A DNA stretch of 32,338 bases from Nitrosopumilaceae archaeon (GTDB lineage Archaea; Thermoproteota; Nitrososphaeria; Nitrososphaerales; Nitrosopumilaceae): positions 1 through 32,338 of the forward strand of contig JAGWAX010000006.1 in assembly GCA_021296175.1 (NCBI GenBank). The letters are read 5' to 3'. The notes beneath the pieces were generated by a model, which did not search any database, was not told the DNA's origin, and saw nothing but the letters and a program-made list of their open reading frames with translations. Of the stretch, positions 1 through 9,458 are shown piece after piece. Both the position numbers and the translations under genes were made by a program. Position 1 is the stretch's first letter. The number at the start of each line of letters is the position of its first letter.

Positions 1-1
1 A

Positions 2-78
2 AAGCACAACTTGGCGTATTTTTGAAAATTAACACTGTCCGGAGACCCAAACATCAATTATTAATATTAGATACTATA
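2..78 (+). repeat. Left copy of a 77-bp perfect terminal inverted repeat (partner 32262-32338)
   Basis: Reverse complement of 32262-32338 matches 2-78 base for base (aagcacaacttggcg...attagatactata); sequences diverge immediately inside. Confidence 0.97.
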
Positions 79-90
79 GTTGCGGTGTTT

Positions 91-457
91 ATGGGGGGCG
101 CGGTCGGATCGTCAACCACGGTGTTAATGGTGATTTATCCCTCCTCCTCCCCGGCGTGGGGAGGGATTGAACCGGCTCCGGAATTGTGCGATTCGGGCTG
201 CGAGGCAACCACAGCCGGGTGCCACAACCATTTGGCGGTGACCGTAGCCGCAGACACGGAGATAACACTCTCGAACGCGGATGCCGCGGTCCACGCGTTG
301 ACTAGCGGCACTTCGGATGACGGGGCCGACGGTGTGTTTGACAGCAGGCTGGTAACGATCGGCTCCACGTGCAAGTTCACCATATACGAACCCGGCACGT
401 ACCACCGCTTGTCTGGTGCACCCGTGGATGCCCGGGCAGATCATAGTGTCCATATGA
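91..457 (+). pseudogene. Plastocyanin-like cupredoxin, frameshifted in the copper-ligand loop
   Basis: NADAAVHALTSGTSDDGADGVFDSRL...EPGTY in frame 1; the expected C-x-VHPWMxG ending is in frame 2 (TACLVHPWMPGQIIVSI*, stop 455-457). TATA-like AT-rich sequence about 25 nt before ATG 91. Confidence 0.75.
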
Positions 458-491
458 ACGGCGACGGTACGACTGAGGACGCAGAGCATGC

Positions 492-3400
492 CTAGAATCT
501 TGCAATCCCCGCATCAAGCAGGTACTGGATGGACTCAACAAGGGTCTCGTCAGGGACGTGCCCCATGGCCCACCATCCGATCGGTGCGTCCAGCCATGCC
601 GGCAGCATCGAAGATCTTGCAAGGGGTGGCACGGTTGCGCCGTGCCCTTTCGTCTCGTTGCCACCCGCATCCGGCGCCTGCTTCACATCATCGCCATTGC
701 CATCGCCATCGCCATCGCCATTGCCATTGCCATCATCACCGGCGCCAAAAGCGGCGGAATCGTACGCGAGGATGTCCATGAGCACCAAGACAGACAGTTC
801 CCTGGCAAACTCGGCATCGGGTATCATGCCAACGGACCATTCGGATGCAGCGGCCCTAACAGAATCAGGGATCACCAAAGGAGTCGACTCCACATAGAAC
901 GTGAGAAGGGCAATGGGATCAGCATTCTGTCCGTACTCGACGGATACCGAATAGTTGCCCTGCGGATCGTTTCCACCCTTCAGGTTTATGATAGCGCCGT
1001 ATTTTCCATTGGCTCCCACGCGTATGTCAAATGACCGCTCGGTTCCGTCCGGATGCTTGACGGTGACGGCCGCTATGGAGTTTATCATATACGTGCCGAC
1101 GTTGCCAGAAAGCGTGATGGAGGAAACGTCACCCACGCGCTCCAATGCGACGCGGTTGGCGCTCAGGCTTGCAGATGGCTTGCGGGGCTGTTTGATCTCG
1201 GCGTCCGCAGTGCCGGCGCCACCAAAGCCGATATCGCCAGTGTCATCATCAGGTACAGGGCCGGCGGATCCCGATATGCTTCCCGTATTTCCCATCGTCA
1301 GGGGGGACTGAGTGCGGGCGCCGGATGAAGGGTCGGATTGTTGCTGCTGCTGACGCAGCATGCTAAACGTGCTTGGATTTCCCGACGAGTCAACAGAGTC
1401 GTAGTATACGACGTCCATGGCGCCTCCGGCGGGGGACATTAGATCGGAGCCGGACTTGTCGCATACCCGTGTCGGCATCTTGAACACCCCTTCGAACACG
1501 CCGGTTCCGGGGCCCGTCTCCACTAGTGTGAATCCCGTAGATGCAAGGCCTCCGTGCTGCACGCCGTCGACTGTGCAGCGCTTGTACCGGACGTCCTTGA
1601 ACTTTACCTCAAGCAGCGTATGGGCCCCGCTTCCCACCGTGTCTACGCTTGGCAGGCGCGAGTCGTCCACCACCCGGTACACTTCAATGGTATCCGCGGA
1701 CAGGTTGAGATCCGGATCGTTTAGCGTTATCGTAACCGGCGTGCCGAACCTCAGCTGCCCGGACGGCGTGGATACGGAGACCCTGCCGCTCTCCGACTTG
1801 ATCTCCGTCTCGGGCTGCGAGACGGACTGCGGTATGACGGCCCCCACCCGCGCCAGATCAGAGTATGTGATGGTAATGGCGTTCTCGTCGACCATCCGGC
1901 CGAGCGTGACGAACTTTACGTCGTTTCCTATCGGGGTCGTGCCAAGCACAAAGTCCGGATCGTCAATGTTGAGCTGGTTTGCGGCGGCAAACTCAAGCGT
2001 GCCCCCAAACACCCCCGAGTCCCCGGAGATCTCCTCGAGCTCAAGCCTGTATATTGCGTTGTTTACGATCTTCTTGCCCTCCACTCCAAGGGAAAAGACG
2101 TCAAACACCACGGGCGCCGCGTCCGCGGTCCCCACGCCTCCGGCGTCAAGCCCGCCACCGCCGGGTCCGAAATCTATCACCGCATGCACCGTGCCTCCTC
2201 CGCCCCCCTGCAGGCCAGAGGCAATCCTTTCCACATGGCCGGGATCCACGTACAGCAAACCTTGCGCCGCGCCCAGCCTGTCCGCGATTATGATCGGGTC
2301 CGCGTCCGACGTTCCCCCCACATACAAGAGCAGGGACGCTCCGCCCAGCCCCCCCACGCCGCCAAGGGAGCGCACGTCTATGTTGAACCAGTTGGTTCCG
2401 ATGTTCGACTCCCCAGATACGTCTATCAGCGTATCATACAGGCGCGATGCGGAGTATCCCGTGTCGATTGCAATCATCTCGTATGTGACGCCGCGGTCAA
2501 GCGCGGCCAGTCCAAGATCAAGGTGCAGACGGGCCGAGACGGGATCCGGCGAGCGCACCGGTATGGGCACGGCTCCCTCAAACGAGCCGCTGTCCGGGTA
2601 TGCGGCGGCCGAGGAGGCAGGGGACAGGGTCAGTGGCGAGCCAATCCTGATGGACGGGACGATGGCGCCGTCACGGAACACGTCAAGCCGGTCGCGCCGG
2701 TTTGGATCCGTGTTCTGATCGGCGTCTTGTAGCACCACAGGTATGCGCAGGCCCGAGCGCCAGCCCGAAGCGTCCACGGACAGGACGGGGCTGTCACTCC
2801 CGGTGGCGGCACCGGAGGCAGTTCCGCCAAGCGACAAGGAGGCGGTGTGGGAGCCGGTCAGTACAGAGAGCGACCGGTCGTTGTACGATATTACCGCAGA
2901 CGTCCCCCTGTCGGCGCCGGGCGCTATGCGCATGTTTGAGACGTGCGACGCGTCCACGCTCTCAAAGAGCCTCGAGTTGGGCCTGCTCTCGACCAGCGTT
3001 ACTATGCCCTCGTAGTGGCGCACGCCGTCGTATACGCTGTCGACAGGCTGGTTTCTGTTGGGCCGCAGCTCAAGCACGTTGCCGCCGCCACGCGAGATCT
3101 CCAGATATCCGTTGTCGCCGAACCCGAGCCTGCCAAGGTGCGGATACAGGTCCGCAAGCCCGGGGCCCCCGTTTGCAGCGGTGCGCCCCCCGTCATAGAA
3201 CGCCTGGTAGAACACCGAGGGGCTGCCGGGGGAGGTGCCAAACGTCCAAGAGTCCTCGTCGGTGGGATCCTGGTTGAGCTGCGGATCGCTCACCCGCAGT
3301 ATGACCTCGGCGCCCGCCGGATACGGCTCTGCCTGTCCGCGGTCAGTCGAAAACGATATGGACGAAATGTCGTCAGTATACTGCAGGACGACGCGCTGCG

Positions 3401-4127
3401 GGCCGCCGCCTCCCCGCTCGTACTCGATGCGCACGTCGCCGCCAAACGAGAAGAGCTGTATCACCGGCCATGCCCCGTCCTTGATTCCGATCTGCCCATG
3501 CAGGGGTTCGCCTCCGCTGGGCGACGGGGGGGATCTCACCACGTTGTTCTCCACAGGCGATGCAGGATCCACCAGCCCACCGCACGTCGAGAGCGGCTCC
3601 ACGCCGTTTGCAAAGTTCGAGAGCCCGCCGGAGCGGGGGACTGCCACGCCGTCAGAGTCGGGGAACTCGGCGCCCAGTACCAGTGCAGGCGTGCCGGGGC
3701 CGCAAAAGACGCCAAAGTCGAGTCCCTGTCCGGGCCGCCCCGCGTCACGGGATATTTGATCGGCCCGCCTTGCGGCGTCCTCGTTTGCAAAGTAGGCATA
3801 CCACTGGCCGCTGCCGGACTGGACCATGCGCAGCGTGGCCCCGTTTACGGACACCTTGGGCTCGCCGGCGGCCCCTCCCTTGGTATCGGAGATCAGCGGA
3901 TCGGCGACCACGACCTCGACTACCATCGACCCCGCAAAATGGTTGTCGAACTCGGGACTCTCGGCAGACACCAGCAGGTTGTCATTGGAGTTTTGGGCCG
4001 CATACGCGGGTGAAAATGGCAGGTCCGTGGCGCCGGGCGCGGCGGCCGCTACGGCCGCAAATAGGGCGCCGGCCACTGCAAGTATGGCATACGGGAGCAA
4101 TGCTCGCGCGGCGGGCCGCCGACTCAC
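492..4127 (-). CDS. Putative thaumarchaeal S-layer / large secreted surface protein
   Basis: Signal peptide after GTG 4127 (SRRPAARALLPYAILAVAGALFAAVAAAAPG), Ig-like repeats, GQWYAYFANEDAARRAD / GLDFGVFCGPGT motifs and C-terminal WLDAPIGWWAMGHVPDETLVESIQYLLDAGI typical of thaumarchaeal exported proteins. Confidence 0.8.
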   Translation of the reverse strand: MSRRPAARALLPYAILAVAGALFAAVAAAAPGATDLPFSPAYAAQNSNDNLLVSAESPEFDNHFAGSMVVEVVVADPLISDTKGGAAGEPKVSVNGATLRMVQSGSGQWYAYFANEDAARRADQISRDAGRPGQGLDFGVFCGPGTPALVLGAEFPDSDGVAVPRSGGLSNFANGVEPLSTCGGLVDPASPVENNVVRSPPSPSGGEPLHGQIGIKDGAWPVIQLFSFGGDVRIEYERGGGGPQRVVLQYTDDISSISFSTDRGQAEPYPAGAEVILRVSDPQLNQDPTDEDSWTFGTSPGSPSVFYQAFYDGGRTAANGGPGLADLYPHLGRLGFGDNGYLEISRGGGNVLELRPNRNQPVDSVYDGVRHYEGIVTLVESRPNSRLFESVDASHVSNMRIAPGADRGTSAVISYNDRSLSVLTGSHTASLSLGGTASGAATGSDSPVLSVDASGWRSGLRIPVVLQDADQNTDPNRRDRLDVFRDGAIVPSIRIGSPLTLSPASSAAAYPDSGSFEGAVPIPVRSPDPVSARLHLDLGLAALDRGVTYEMIAIDTGYSASRLYDTLIDVSGESNIGTNWFNIDVRSLGGVGGLGGASLLLYVGGTSDADPIIIADRLGAAQGLLYVDPGHVERIASGLQGGGGGTVHAVIDFGPGGGGLDAGGVGTADAAPVVFDVFSLGVEGKKIVNNAIYRLELEEISGDSGVFGGTLEFAAANQLNIDDPDFVLGTTPIGNDVKFVTLGRMVDENAITITYSDLARVGAVIPQSVSQPETEIKSESGRVSVSTPSGQLRFGTPVTITLNDPDLNLSADTIEVYRVVDDSRLPSVDTVGSGAHTLLEVKFKDVRYKRCTVDGVQHGGLASTGFTLVETGPGTGVFEGVFKMPTRVCDKSGSDLMSPAGGAMDVVYYDSVDSSGNPSTFSMLRQQQQQSDPSSGARTQSPLTMGNTGSISGSAGPVPDDDTGDIGFGGAGTADAEIKQPRKPSASLSANRVALERVGDVSSITLSGNVGTYMINSIAAVTVKHPDGTERSFDIRVGANGKYGAIINLKGGNDPQGNYSVSVEYGQNADPIALLTFYVESTPLVIPDSVRAAASEWSVGMIPDAEFARELSVLVLMDILAYDSAAFGAGDDGNGNGDGDGDGNGDDVKQAPDAGGNETKGHGATVPPLARSSMLPAWLDAPIGWWAMGHVPDETLVESIQYLLDAGIARF

Positions 4128-4261
4128 TGCAACGCGTCCCGAATGGCTGCAAACGGCCACGCCAAATGGATCCCTCACGCGTATAACAAAGCCGGCCACA
4201 CATAATAACTGAATCCCGCCCATGAGACTGCAATGGCGGCGGCAGTGGCAGGGGAAGAAGA

Positions 4262-5842
4262 GTGGGCGGCGCGGAGCGGCCGGCTCCGACTACGGATATG
4301 CGCATGGTGGGCCGCATGAACGACGAAAATGGCGGCGGCGACGCACGTGCAGAGAGTTCCGCGGATAATCACAAGGGCGGCATGCCGGCCGCCGGTGCGG
4401 GTTCCGGTGCGGGTTCCGGTGCGGGTTCCGGTGCGGGTTCCGGTGCGGGCGCCGGCCGCACCAATGCCAGGGGCAGCAACAGGACAAGGGTCCTCTACAT
4501 GTCGCTTGCCGCAATATTCTCGGCATTCGTGGTAGAGCTGGTACTGGGGGTGGTGTCAAACAGCCTAGCGCTGATAACTGACAGCATACACGCGCTGCTC
4601 GACTGCATAGTCACGGTGGTGCTGCTGATTGCCACCAGAATGGCAATAAAACCGCCGGATGCAGAGCACACTTACGGGCACGGCAAGATCGAGTCCCTGG
4701 GCGGCATGATGGGCGGAATCGCCATATTTGCCATCGCGTGCTTCTTCATATACGAGTCGCTGCACCGATTCCAGTCGCCGCCCCCCTCCGTGCTGCCGGG
4801 CATGCTTGCAATCGCAGGCGGGTTGTACACCATAGGCGTGGACGTATTTCGCATAGTGCTGCTCAAAAGGAGCCTAAAGGTAGAGCCAGGGACGAGCCTC
4901 AGCGGCAGCACCACGGTAAAGGCCGACCTGTACCATGCGGTGATGGACCTGGGCTCCACCACGGTGGCCATAGTCGGAATATACCTCGCGTACACGGGCA
5001 CGCACCAGGGAGACCTGGCCGCGGCGCTGATCCTGGGAGGACTGCTTGCCGCCCTCAGCATAAAGCTGGTGCACAAGACGGCCCTTGACCTGACTGACGT
5101 GATATCGCCGGAGATGGTCTCGAAGGTCAGGGGCGTTGCCAACGGTACGGACGGCGTAATCATGACCGGATCCGTGCTGATGCGCCGATCAGGCGGCACC
5201 ACGTTTGCGGACATCACCGTGTCGCTGCGGGGCGACACGAGCTTTGAGCGCGCCCACGAGATCAGCGCGGGGGTGGAACAGAACGTGGCAGAGTGCATAC
5301 CCGGGGACGCCTCGATAACGGTACACTTTGAGCCGGACTGGAGCGGCGTTCCGCCCGATGCCAGGATACTCGACATCGCAAGGCGCGCGGACGGCGTCAA
5401 GGGCGTCCACAACGTCAACACCCGTATGACGGGGGGCAAGACGTACGCGGACCTACACGTGATGGTGGACAGCGAGATGAGCCTGCAGAGGGCGCACGCG
5501 ATATCAGAAGTTGTAGAGTCGGACATCAGGCGCCAGATGCCGCACATAGAGCACACCACGGTGCACCTGGAGCCGTTCACCAACATACCGCGCAACCTAG
5601 AGGCAGAGGATGCCGCGCTCAACGAGAAGATAAGGGCGATACTGGAAGGATATCCGCAGATAAGGGCCGTGGGCAGGATAATCGCCCTGAACGACAAGTC
5701 CGCGTTCAAGATAGACATAGACTGCTCCTTTGACGGCGCGCTTCCAATAGCGGAGGTTCACGGCCTCACGTCTGAGATTGAGCGCGCGATTGCAGAGGGT
5801 TTGGAGAACGCGGTAATTACGATACACCCGGAGCCCCTCTGA
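4262..5842 (+). CDS. Cation diffusion facilitator (CDF) transporter with three tandem C-terminal dimerisation-like domains
   Basis: VVSNSLALITDSIHALLDC...HTYGHGKIESLGG plus repeated FADITV/YADLHV...HEIS..VE..I...ITVHFEP blocks. True start may be a downstream ATG (e.g. 4301). Confidence 0.88.
   Translation: MGGAERPAPTTDMRMVGRMNDENGGGDARAESSADNHKGGMPAAGAGSGAGSGAGSGAGSGAGAGRTNARGSNRTRVLYMSLAAIFSAFVVELVLGVVSNSLALITDSIHALLDCIVTVVLLIATRMAIKPPDAEHTYGHGKIESLGGMMGGIAIFAIACFFIYESLHRFQSPPPSVLPGMLAIAGGLYTIGVDVFRIVLLKRSLKVEPGTSLSGSTTVKADLYHAVMDLGSTTVAIVGIYLAYTGTHQGDLAAALILGGLLAALSIKLVHKTALDLTDVISPEMVSKVRGVANGTDGVIMTGSVLMRRSGGTTFADITVSLRGDTSFERAHEISAGVEQNVAECIPGDASITVHFEPDWSGVPPDARILDIARRADGVKGVHNVNTRMTGGKTYADLHVMVDSEMSLQRAHAISEVVESDIRRQMPHIEHTTVHLEPFTNIPRNLEAEDAALNEKIRAILEGYPQIRAVGRIIALNDKSAFKIDIDCSFDGALPIAEVHGLTSEIERAIAEGLENAVITIHPEPL
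4394..4453 (+). repeat. 12-bp tandem repeat (ggtgcgggttcc)n inside the CDF CDS
   Basis: Four ggtgcgggttcc units plus a degenerate fifth, encoding (GAGS)n. Confidence 0.9.
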
Positions 5843-5873
5843 ACGGCTGCGGCCGCGCCTCGCATGCGCCGGA

Positions 5874-7172
5874 CTACACCAGGATGCTGGTCACGTACAT
5901 GATCAGCATGCCGGCCACAATTCCCCCAGCAAACGGGGCGCCGGACAGGCCGCTGCCGCCGGATGCGCCGCGAGCATTACTGCCGTTCGCGGAACTGTCG
6001 CCCCTGCCAATCCACCTTACAAGCACCACCATGACCTGAAATATGGCCCCCGCTCCCACGCCTAGAAATATCACCGAGGCGATGGGCGAATACGCAAATC
6101 CTCCCACCCATCCGCCAAATATGGCCGGGGCGCCCGCCAGCACCCCCAGGCCCGCAAGCTTCCAGACCGCGACGCGCTTCCTTGAGAGCGGGGCGACTAT
6201 CGCCACGCCCTCCGTCACGTTGTGTATTGCAAACCCCACAACCAGAAACGAGCTGAACGCGACGGAGCCCAGCCCAACGGCCGCCCCTATCGCAAGCCCC
6301 TCGCCAAAGTTGTGCAGTCCGATTCCTATCGATATCATCAGGGCAATGGCCATGGGACCCGCAAGCTGCGGAGGGGCGCCGCTGCCGGCGCGGCCGTCCC
6401 CCTCCCCGGCACGCCTGCCGTCCCCAGTACCGCGACTGCCAGAGAGTCTCTCGCCGGCATAGAACAGCCCCAGAAACGACACCACAACGGAGGTGGCAAG
6501 CAACATCAACCCGTTAAAGCTGCCGGCTAGGTTCTCCTGTGACACATCCACCGCCTCCTCCACAGAGTCGAGCGCCAGAAAGAACAAGAGCCCCACGGTC
6601 ACGGCCAGAAAGAAGACGTAGACCTGCCTGCCCATGCGGCGTATGAACGGCAGCCACAGGAGCCCGATCAGCACCGGGATCACCCCCACGTACGTCCCTA
6701 TTACGGCAAAAAGGGCGACCAGCTCGCCGGAGGGTCTCAGGGCGGGGGCAGCCGACTCGACCTCCCGCTCAAAGCGCGTCCCGTCATCTGTGGTGATGCC
6801 TATCGTATACGGCTCGGCCACGTTCCAGTCAAACGGTATGCGCACCACCGCGGTCTCGTACCTCTCAAGGCGCGCATCGGGCTCAACCGCGGCCGGATGT
6901 ATCCTATCGTTGACGTCGGCCACTGCTATTGAGACCGGGATGGGGCCCGTGTTACGCACGGTCGCAAGAATCTCCGAGCCAACAAAGTCCACGCGCTCTA
7001 TGGTGACTTCCGGCAGCGGCACGCCGACTTCGAGCATCGTGGAGCCGGGGCCCGATACGTAGAGCACCAGTATGACGACGAGCGCCAGCGGGGCCGCCCC
7101 GCTTGCCGCGACGCGGAGCCGCCCCGCGCTGCCTCCGTGTCCAGGCAGGCCGCGGCCCTGCTCATGCGCCAT
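5874..7172 (-). CDS. ZIP-family metal transporter with N-terminal extracytoplasmic domain
   Basis: GIGLHNFGEGLAIGAAVGLG and GFAIHNVTEGVAIVAPLS ZIP signatures; overlaps the end of the upstream multicopper oxidase. Confidence 0.88.
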   Translation of the reverse strand: MAHEQGRGLPGHGGSAGRLRVAASGAAPLALVVILVLYVSGPGSTMLEVGVPLPEVTIERVDFVGSEILATVRNTGPIPVSIAVADVNDRIHPAAVEPDARLERYETAVVRIPFDWNVAEPYTIGITTDDGTRFEREVESAAPALRPSGELVALFAVIGTYVGVIPVLIGLLWLPFIRRMGRQVYVFFLAVTVGLLFFLALDSVEEAVDVSQENLAGSFNGLMLLATSVVVSFLGLFYAGERLSGSRGTGDGRRAGEGDGRAGSGAPPQLAGPMAIALMISIGIGLHNFGEGLAIGAAVGLGSVAFSSFLVVGFAIHNVTEGVAIVAPLSRKRVAVWKLAGLGVLAGAPAIFGGWVGGFAYSPIASVIFLGVGAGAIFQVMVVLVRWIGRGDSSANGSNARGASGGSGLSGAPFAGGIVAGMLIMYVTSILV

Positions 7173-8373
7173 CGGGCGCCTCCCGTCCGTCATATGCGGC
7201 AGCGGGGCCGGTCACGTCCCGGGCCTGCTCCCCGGCCGCGCCGGAGGATTCCCCGGTGTCGGCATACCCGTCACCGTTGCCGCCGTCATTATAATCGCCG
7301 TCACTACCACCACCACCATCTTCTTCTTCTTCTTCTCCAGTCCCCGAATCCTTGACCAGAAACACCCCGACCCATCCCTTCTCGGAGAACTCGACCTTGT
7401 GCGCGTGGAACAGGAATTTGCCCGTATGCTCGTACGTGAACTCCATTATGCCGCGCTCCGTCTGCGACAGTGTAATCATGTCGGTGTAGAATGATGCAGA
7501 CTGGTCCGTTCCGGTAGGATAGTAATAGAACAGGTTTCCGTGCAGGTGGAAGTTGTTTATCGGGTCAAACTCCACCATGTTGACCACGTATACGCGTATC
7601 AGCCGGTCCCTCTCTATCTGTATCGGGTGGTGCTGGTAGTAAAACGGGACGGTGTTCGCCGCGTAAAAGTTGTTCTCCGTGTCAAAGTCAGTGTCAAACC
7701 CGTTCAGCACCATGACCAGCTCGTCGGCCGGGGCCCTGCCCTCCTCCGGATCCACTATAAACACGCCGTACAGGCCGTGTATGATGTGCTCCTCAAGCGG
7801 CATGATGTGGCAGTGGTACGGGTGGACGCCCACGGGCCCCGCCTCAAACTCGTATGTGAACTGTCCGCCCCCGCCCCCGACGGGCTCAAAGACCCCGTCC
7901 ATTATGGCCGGGTGTATCCCGTGAAAGTGCATCGTGTGCGGCTTTGTGCCGTTGTTGACGAACGTTATGCGCACCAGGTCGCCCTCCGTGGCGCGTATGG
8001 TAGGGCCCGGCACGGTTCCGTTGAACGTCCACACGTTGTAGAACACCCCGGGCGCAACCTCCTGCACGAGATCATCCTCGGCCACTATGACATACTCGCG
8101 TATGGTCTGGCCCGTCTCGTTGTGTACGGATACACGGCCGTACTCAAAGTTGCGCAGGTACTCGTCGGGGTCAAACTCCACCTCCGATACCTGGTATATG
8201 GGATCAAGCACCTCGCCCGTGGTCGTGATTACCGCGCCCGTATGGGTGAGAAAGGTCTGCGGCGGCCGCTGGGCCTCCGTATACACGTCGGAGATTGCCG
8301 TCGCGGACAGCACGGCAATGGCGGATGCCGCGGCCAGCGCCAGTATCACAGCCCGGAGGCGCCCAGTTGCCAT
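7162..8373 (-). CDS. Two-domain multicopper oxidase (NirK/2dMCO-like)
   Basis: HTMHFHGIHP, HPYHCHIMPLEEHIIHGLYGVFIVDP, NNFHLHGN and FLFHAHKVEF copper-ligand motifs; signal peptide; TATA (tttaaataaa on minus strand) just upstream. Confidence 0.9.
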   Translation of the reverse strand: MATGRLRAVILALAAASAIAVLSATAISDVYTEAQRPPQTFLTHTGAVITTTGEVLDPIYQVSEVEFDPDEYLRNFEYGRVSVHNETGQTIREYVIVAEDDLVQEVAPGVFYNVWTFNGTVPGPTIRATEGDLVRITFVNNGTKPHTMHFHGIHPAIMDGVFEPVGGGGGQFTYEFEAGPVGVHPYHCHIMPLEEHIIHGLYGVFIVDPEEGRAPADELVMVLNGFDTDFDTENNFYAANTVPFYYQHHPIQIERDRLIRVYVVNMVEFDPINNFHLHGNLFYYYPTGTDQSASFYTDMITLSQTERGIMEFTYEHTGKFLFHAHKVEFSEKGWVGVFLVKDSGTGEEEEEDGGGGSDGDYNDGGNGDGYADTGESSGAAGEQARDVTGPAAAYDGREAPDGA

Positions 8374-8484
8374 GACGTATATGGCTGTGACGTTTATTTA
8401 AATTTAATCAAAGCTAATTTTTTTAATACAACCTAACTTTTGGGCCCCGTGCAGGTTTTTAAGGCGACATGCCAGACAGGCAGC

Positions 8485-9039
8485 GTGAACAAGATATCGG
8501 TTGCAATGGCAGGTTCGGGCGGGGCCGTTGCGCTGGGGCTCGTGCTGATGGCCCTCGGCACGCAGGCGGTGCTGGAGGACGTGGTGCAGGGCAGCGGCAC
8601 GATAAGCGCGGCGACGCCGCCGTTGGAGATCGAGTTTGTGGTGGGGTATGACAACGACGACGACAACGACAACAAGGAGGATCGGACGGGCGTGTTCGCA
8701 GTACAGGTGCTCGACGCGCCGGAGGGAAGCGAGGTGTCGGCAACGGTCCTGGACCCGCTCGGTGCAGAGATTGCGTCCGTCTCACGCATAGCCGAGGAGC
8801 CCGGGGGCAGCGTCGAGGGCAGGTTCGACGCCGAGACGGAGGGCACGTACAGCCTTGTCATACGTAACGCGGGGCAGGACGGCGCCCTCACGTTCGGGGC
8901 CATCGGCCCCCTGCCGGACGTGTCATCAAAGGCGCTGGCGTTCATACCGTTTTACTTGCTGCTTGCCGGCATAATGGGAATGGCCGGACTGGGTGTATAC
9001 TGGGCCGCCAGCATCAGAAGGCGGAAAAGGTTCAGTTGA
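8485..9039 (+). CDS. Exported/membrane-anchored hypothetical protein
   Basis: GTG start preceded by tttttaa TATA-like element; N-terminal hydrophobic segment, acidic DNDDDNDNKED insert, C-terminal TM and RRRKR. Confidence 0.7.
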   Translation: MNKISVAMAGSGGAVALGLVLMALGTQAVLEDVVQGSGTISAATPPLEIEFVVGYDNDDDNDNKEDRTGVFAVQVLDAPEGSEVSATVLDPLGAEIASVSRIAEEPGGSVEGRFDAETEGTYSLVIRNAGQDGALTFGAIGPLPDVSSKALAFIPFYLLLAGIMGMAGLGVYWAASIRRRKRFS

Positions 9040-9424
9040 GATAACTGTCCATCTTCTCGAGCCCCTCGACTGCGGCACCAAAGCCGTCACCGTCCTCGAC
9101 CAGTCTGGAGAGTTTCTCAGAGTCGGCCTCCAGCGTGACGCTGCCCGAGTCGTCCGTGCCGCGTACGACGAATCCGCACTCTATGAGGTATCCGAGCCGC
9201 TCCAGCACGTCCTCTTCGGAGGAGGACGACGCGTCGGCAAGGTGCCGGCAGGTCTTGGCCCCGTCCTCGAGTTCCGCAAGCATTGCAGACGCGGCGGGAT
9301 CAAACATACACTCTACTGCCCTGTCCCTGTCGTATGCGGGCTCCATGCACGCTGGGCGCTGCGTGCCGTTATAATCCTTCGGCGCGCATGCGGCGGTTGC
9401 AAGAGATGCGGACGCGGGCTCCAA
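9032..9424 (-). CDS. Winged-helix (ArsR-like) regulator-like protein
   Basis: FDPAASAMLAELEDGAKTCRHLADASSSSEEDVLERLGYLIECGFV matches a wHTH pattern; convergent overlap with 8485-9039. Confidence 0.6.
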   Translation of the reverse strand: MEPASASLATAACAPKDYNGTQRPACMEPAYDRDRAVECMFDPAASAMLAELEDGAKTCRHLADASSSSEEDVLERLGYLIECGFVVRGTDDSGSVTLEADSEKLSRLVEDGDGFGAAVEGLEKMDSYLN

Positions 9425-9458
9425 AGCGGTTAAAAATCAAGATGCATGCCAGATAACC

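Noticed and set aside
1417-4013. Long plus-strand ORFs (433 aa at 1417-2718; 356 aa at 2943-4013) opposite the S-layer gene
   Set aside because: Antisense shadows in a high-GC genome; compositionally odd, no recognisable domains, while the minus-strand product is coherent.
4672-5718. 348-aa minus-strand ORF opposite the CDF gene
   Set aside because: Antisense shadow ORF; the plus-strand protein has clear CDF motifs.
7540-8436. 298-aa plus-strand ORF opposite the multicopper oxidase
   Set aside because: Shadow ORF; no domain signature and repeats of reversed codons.
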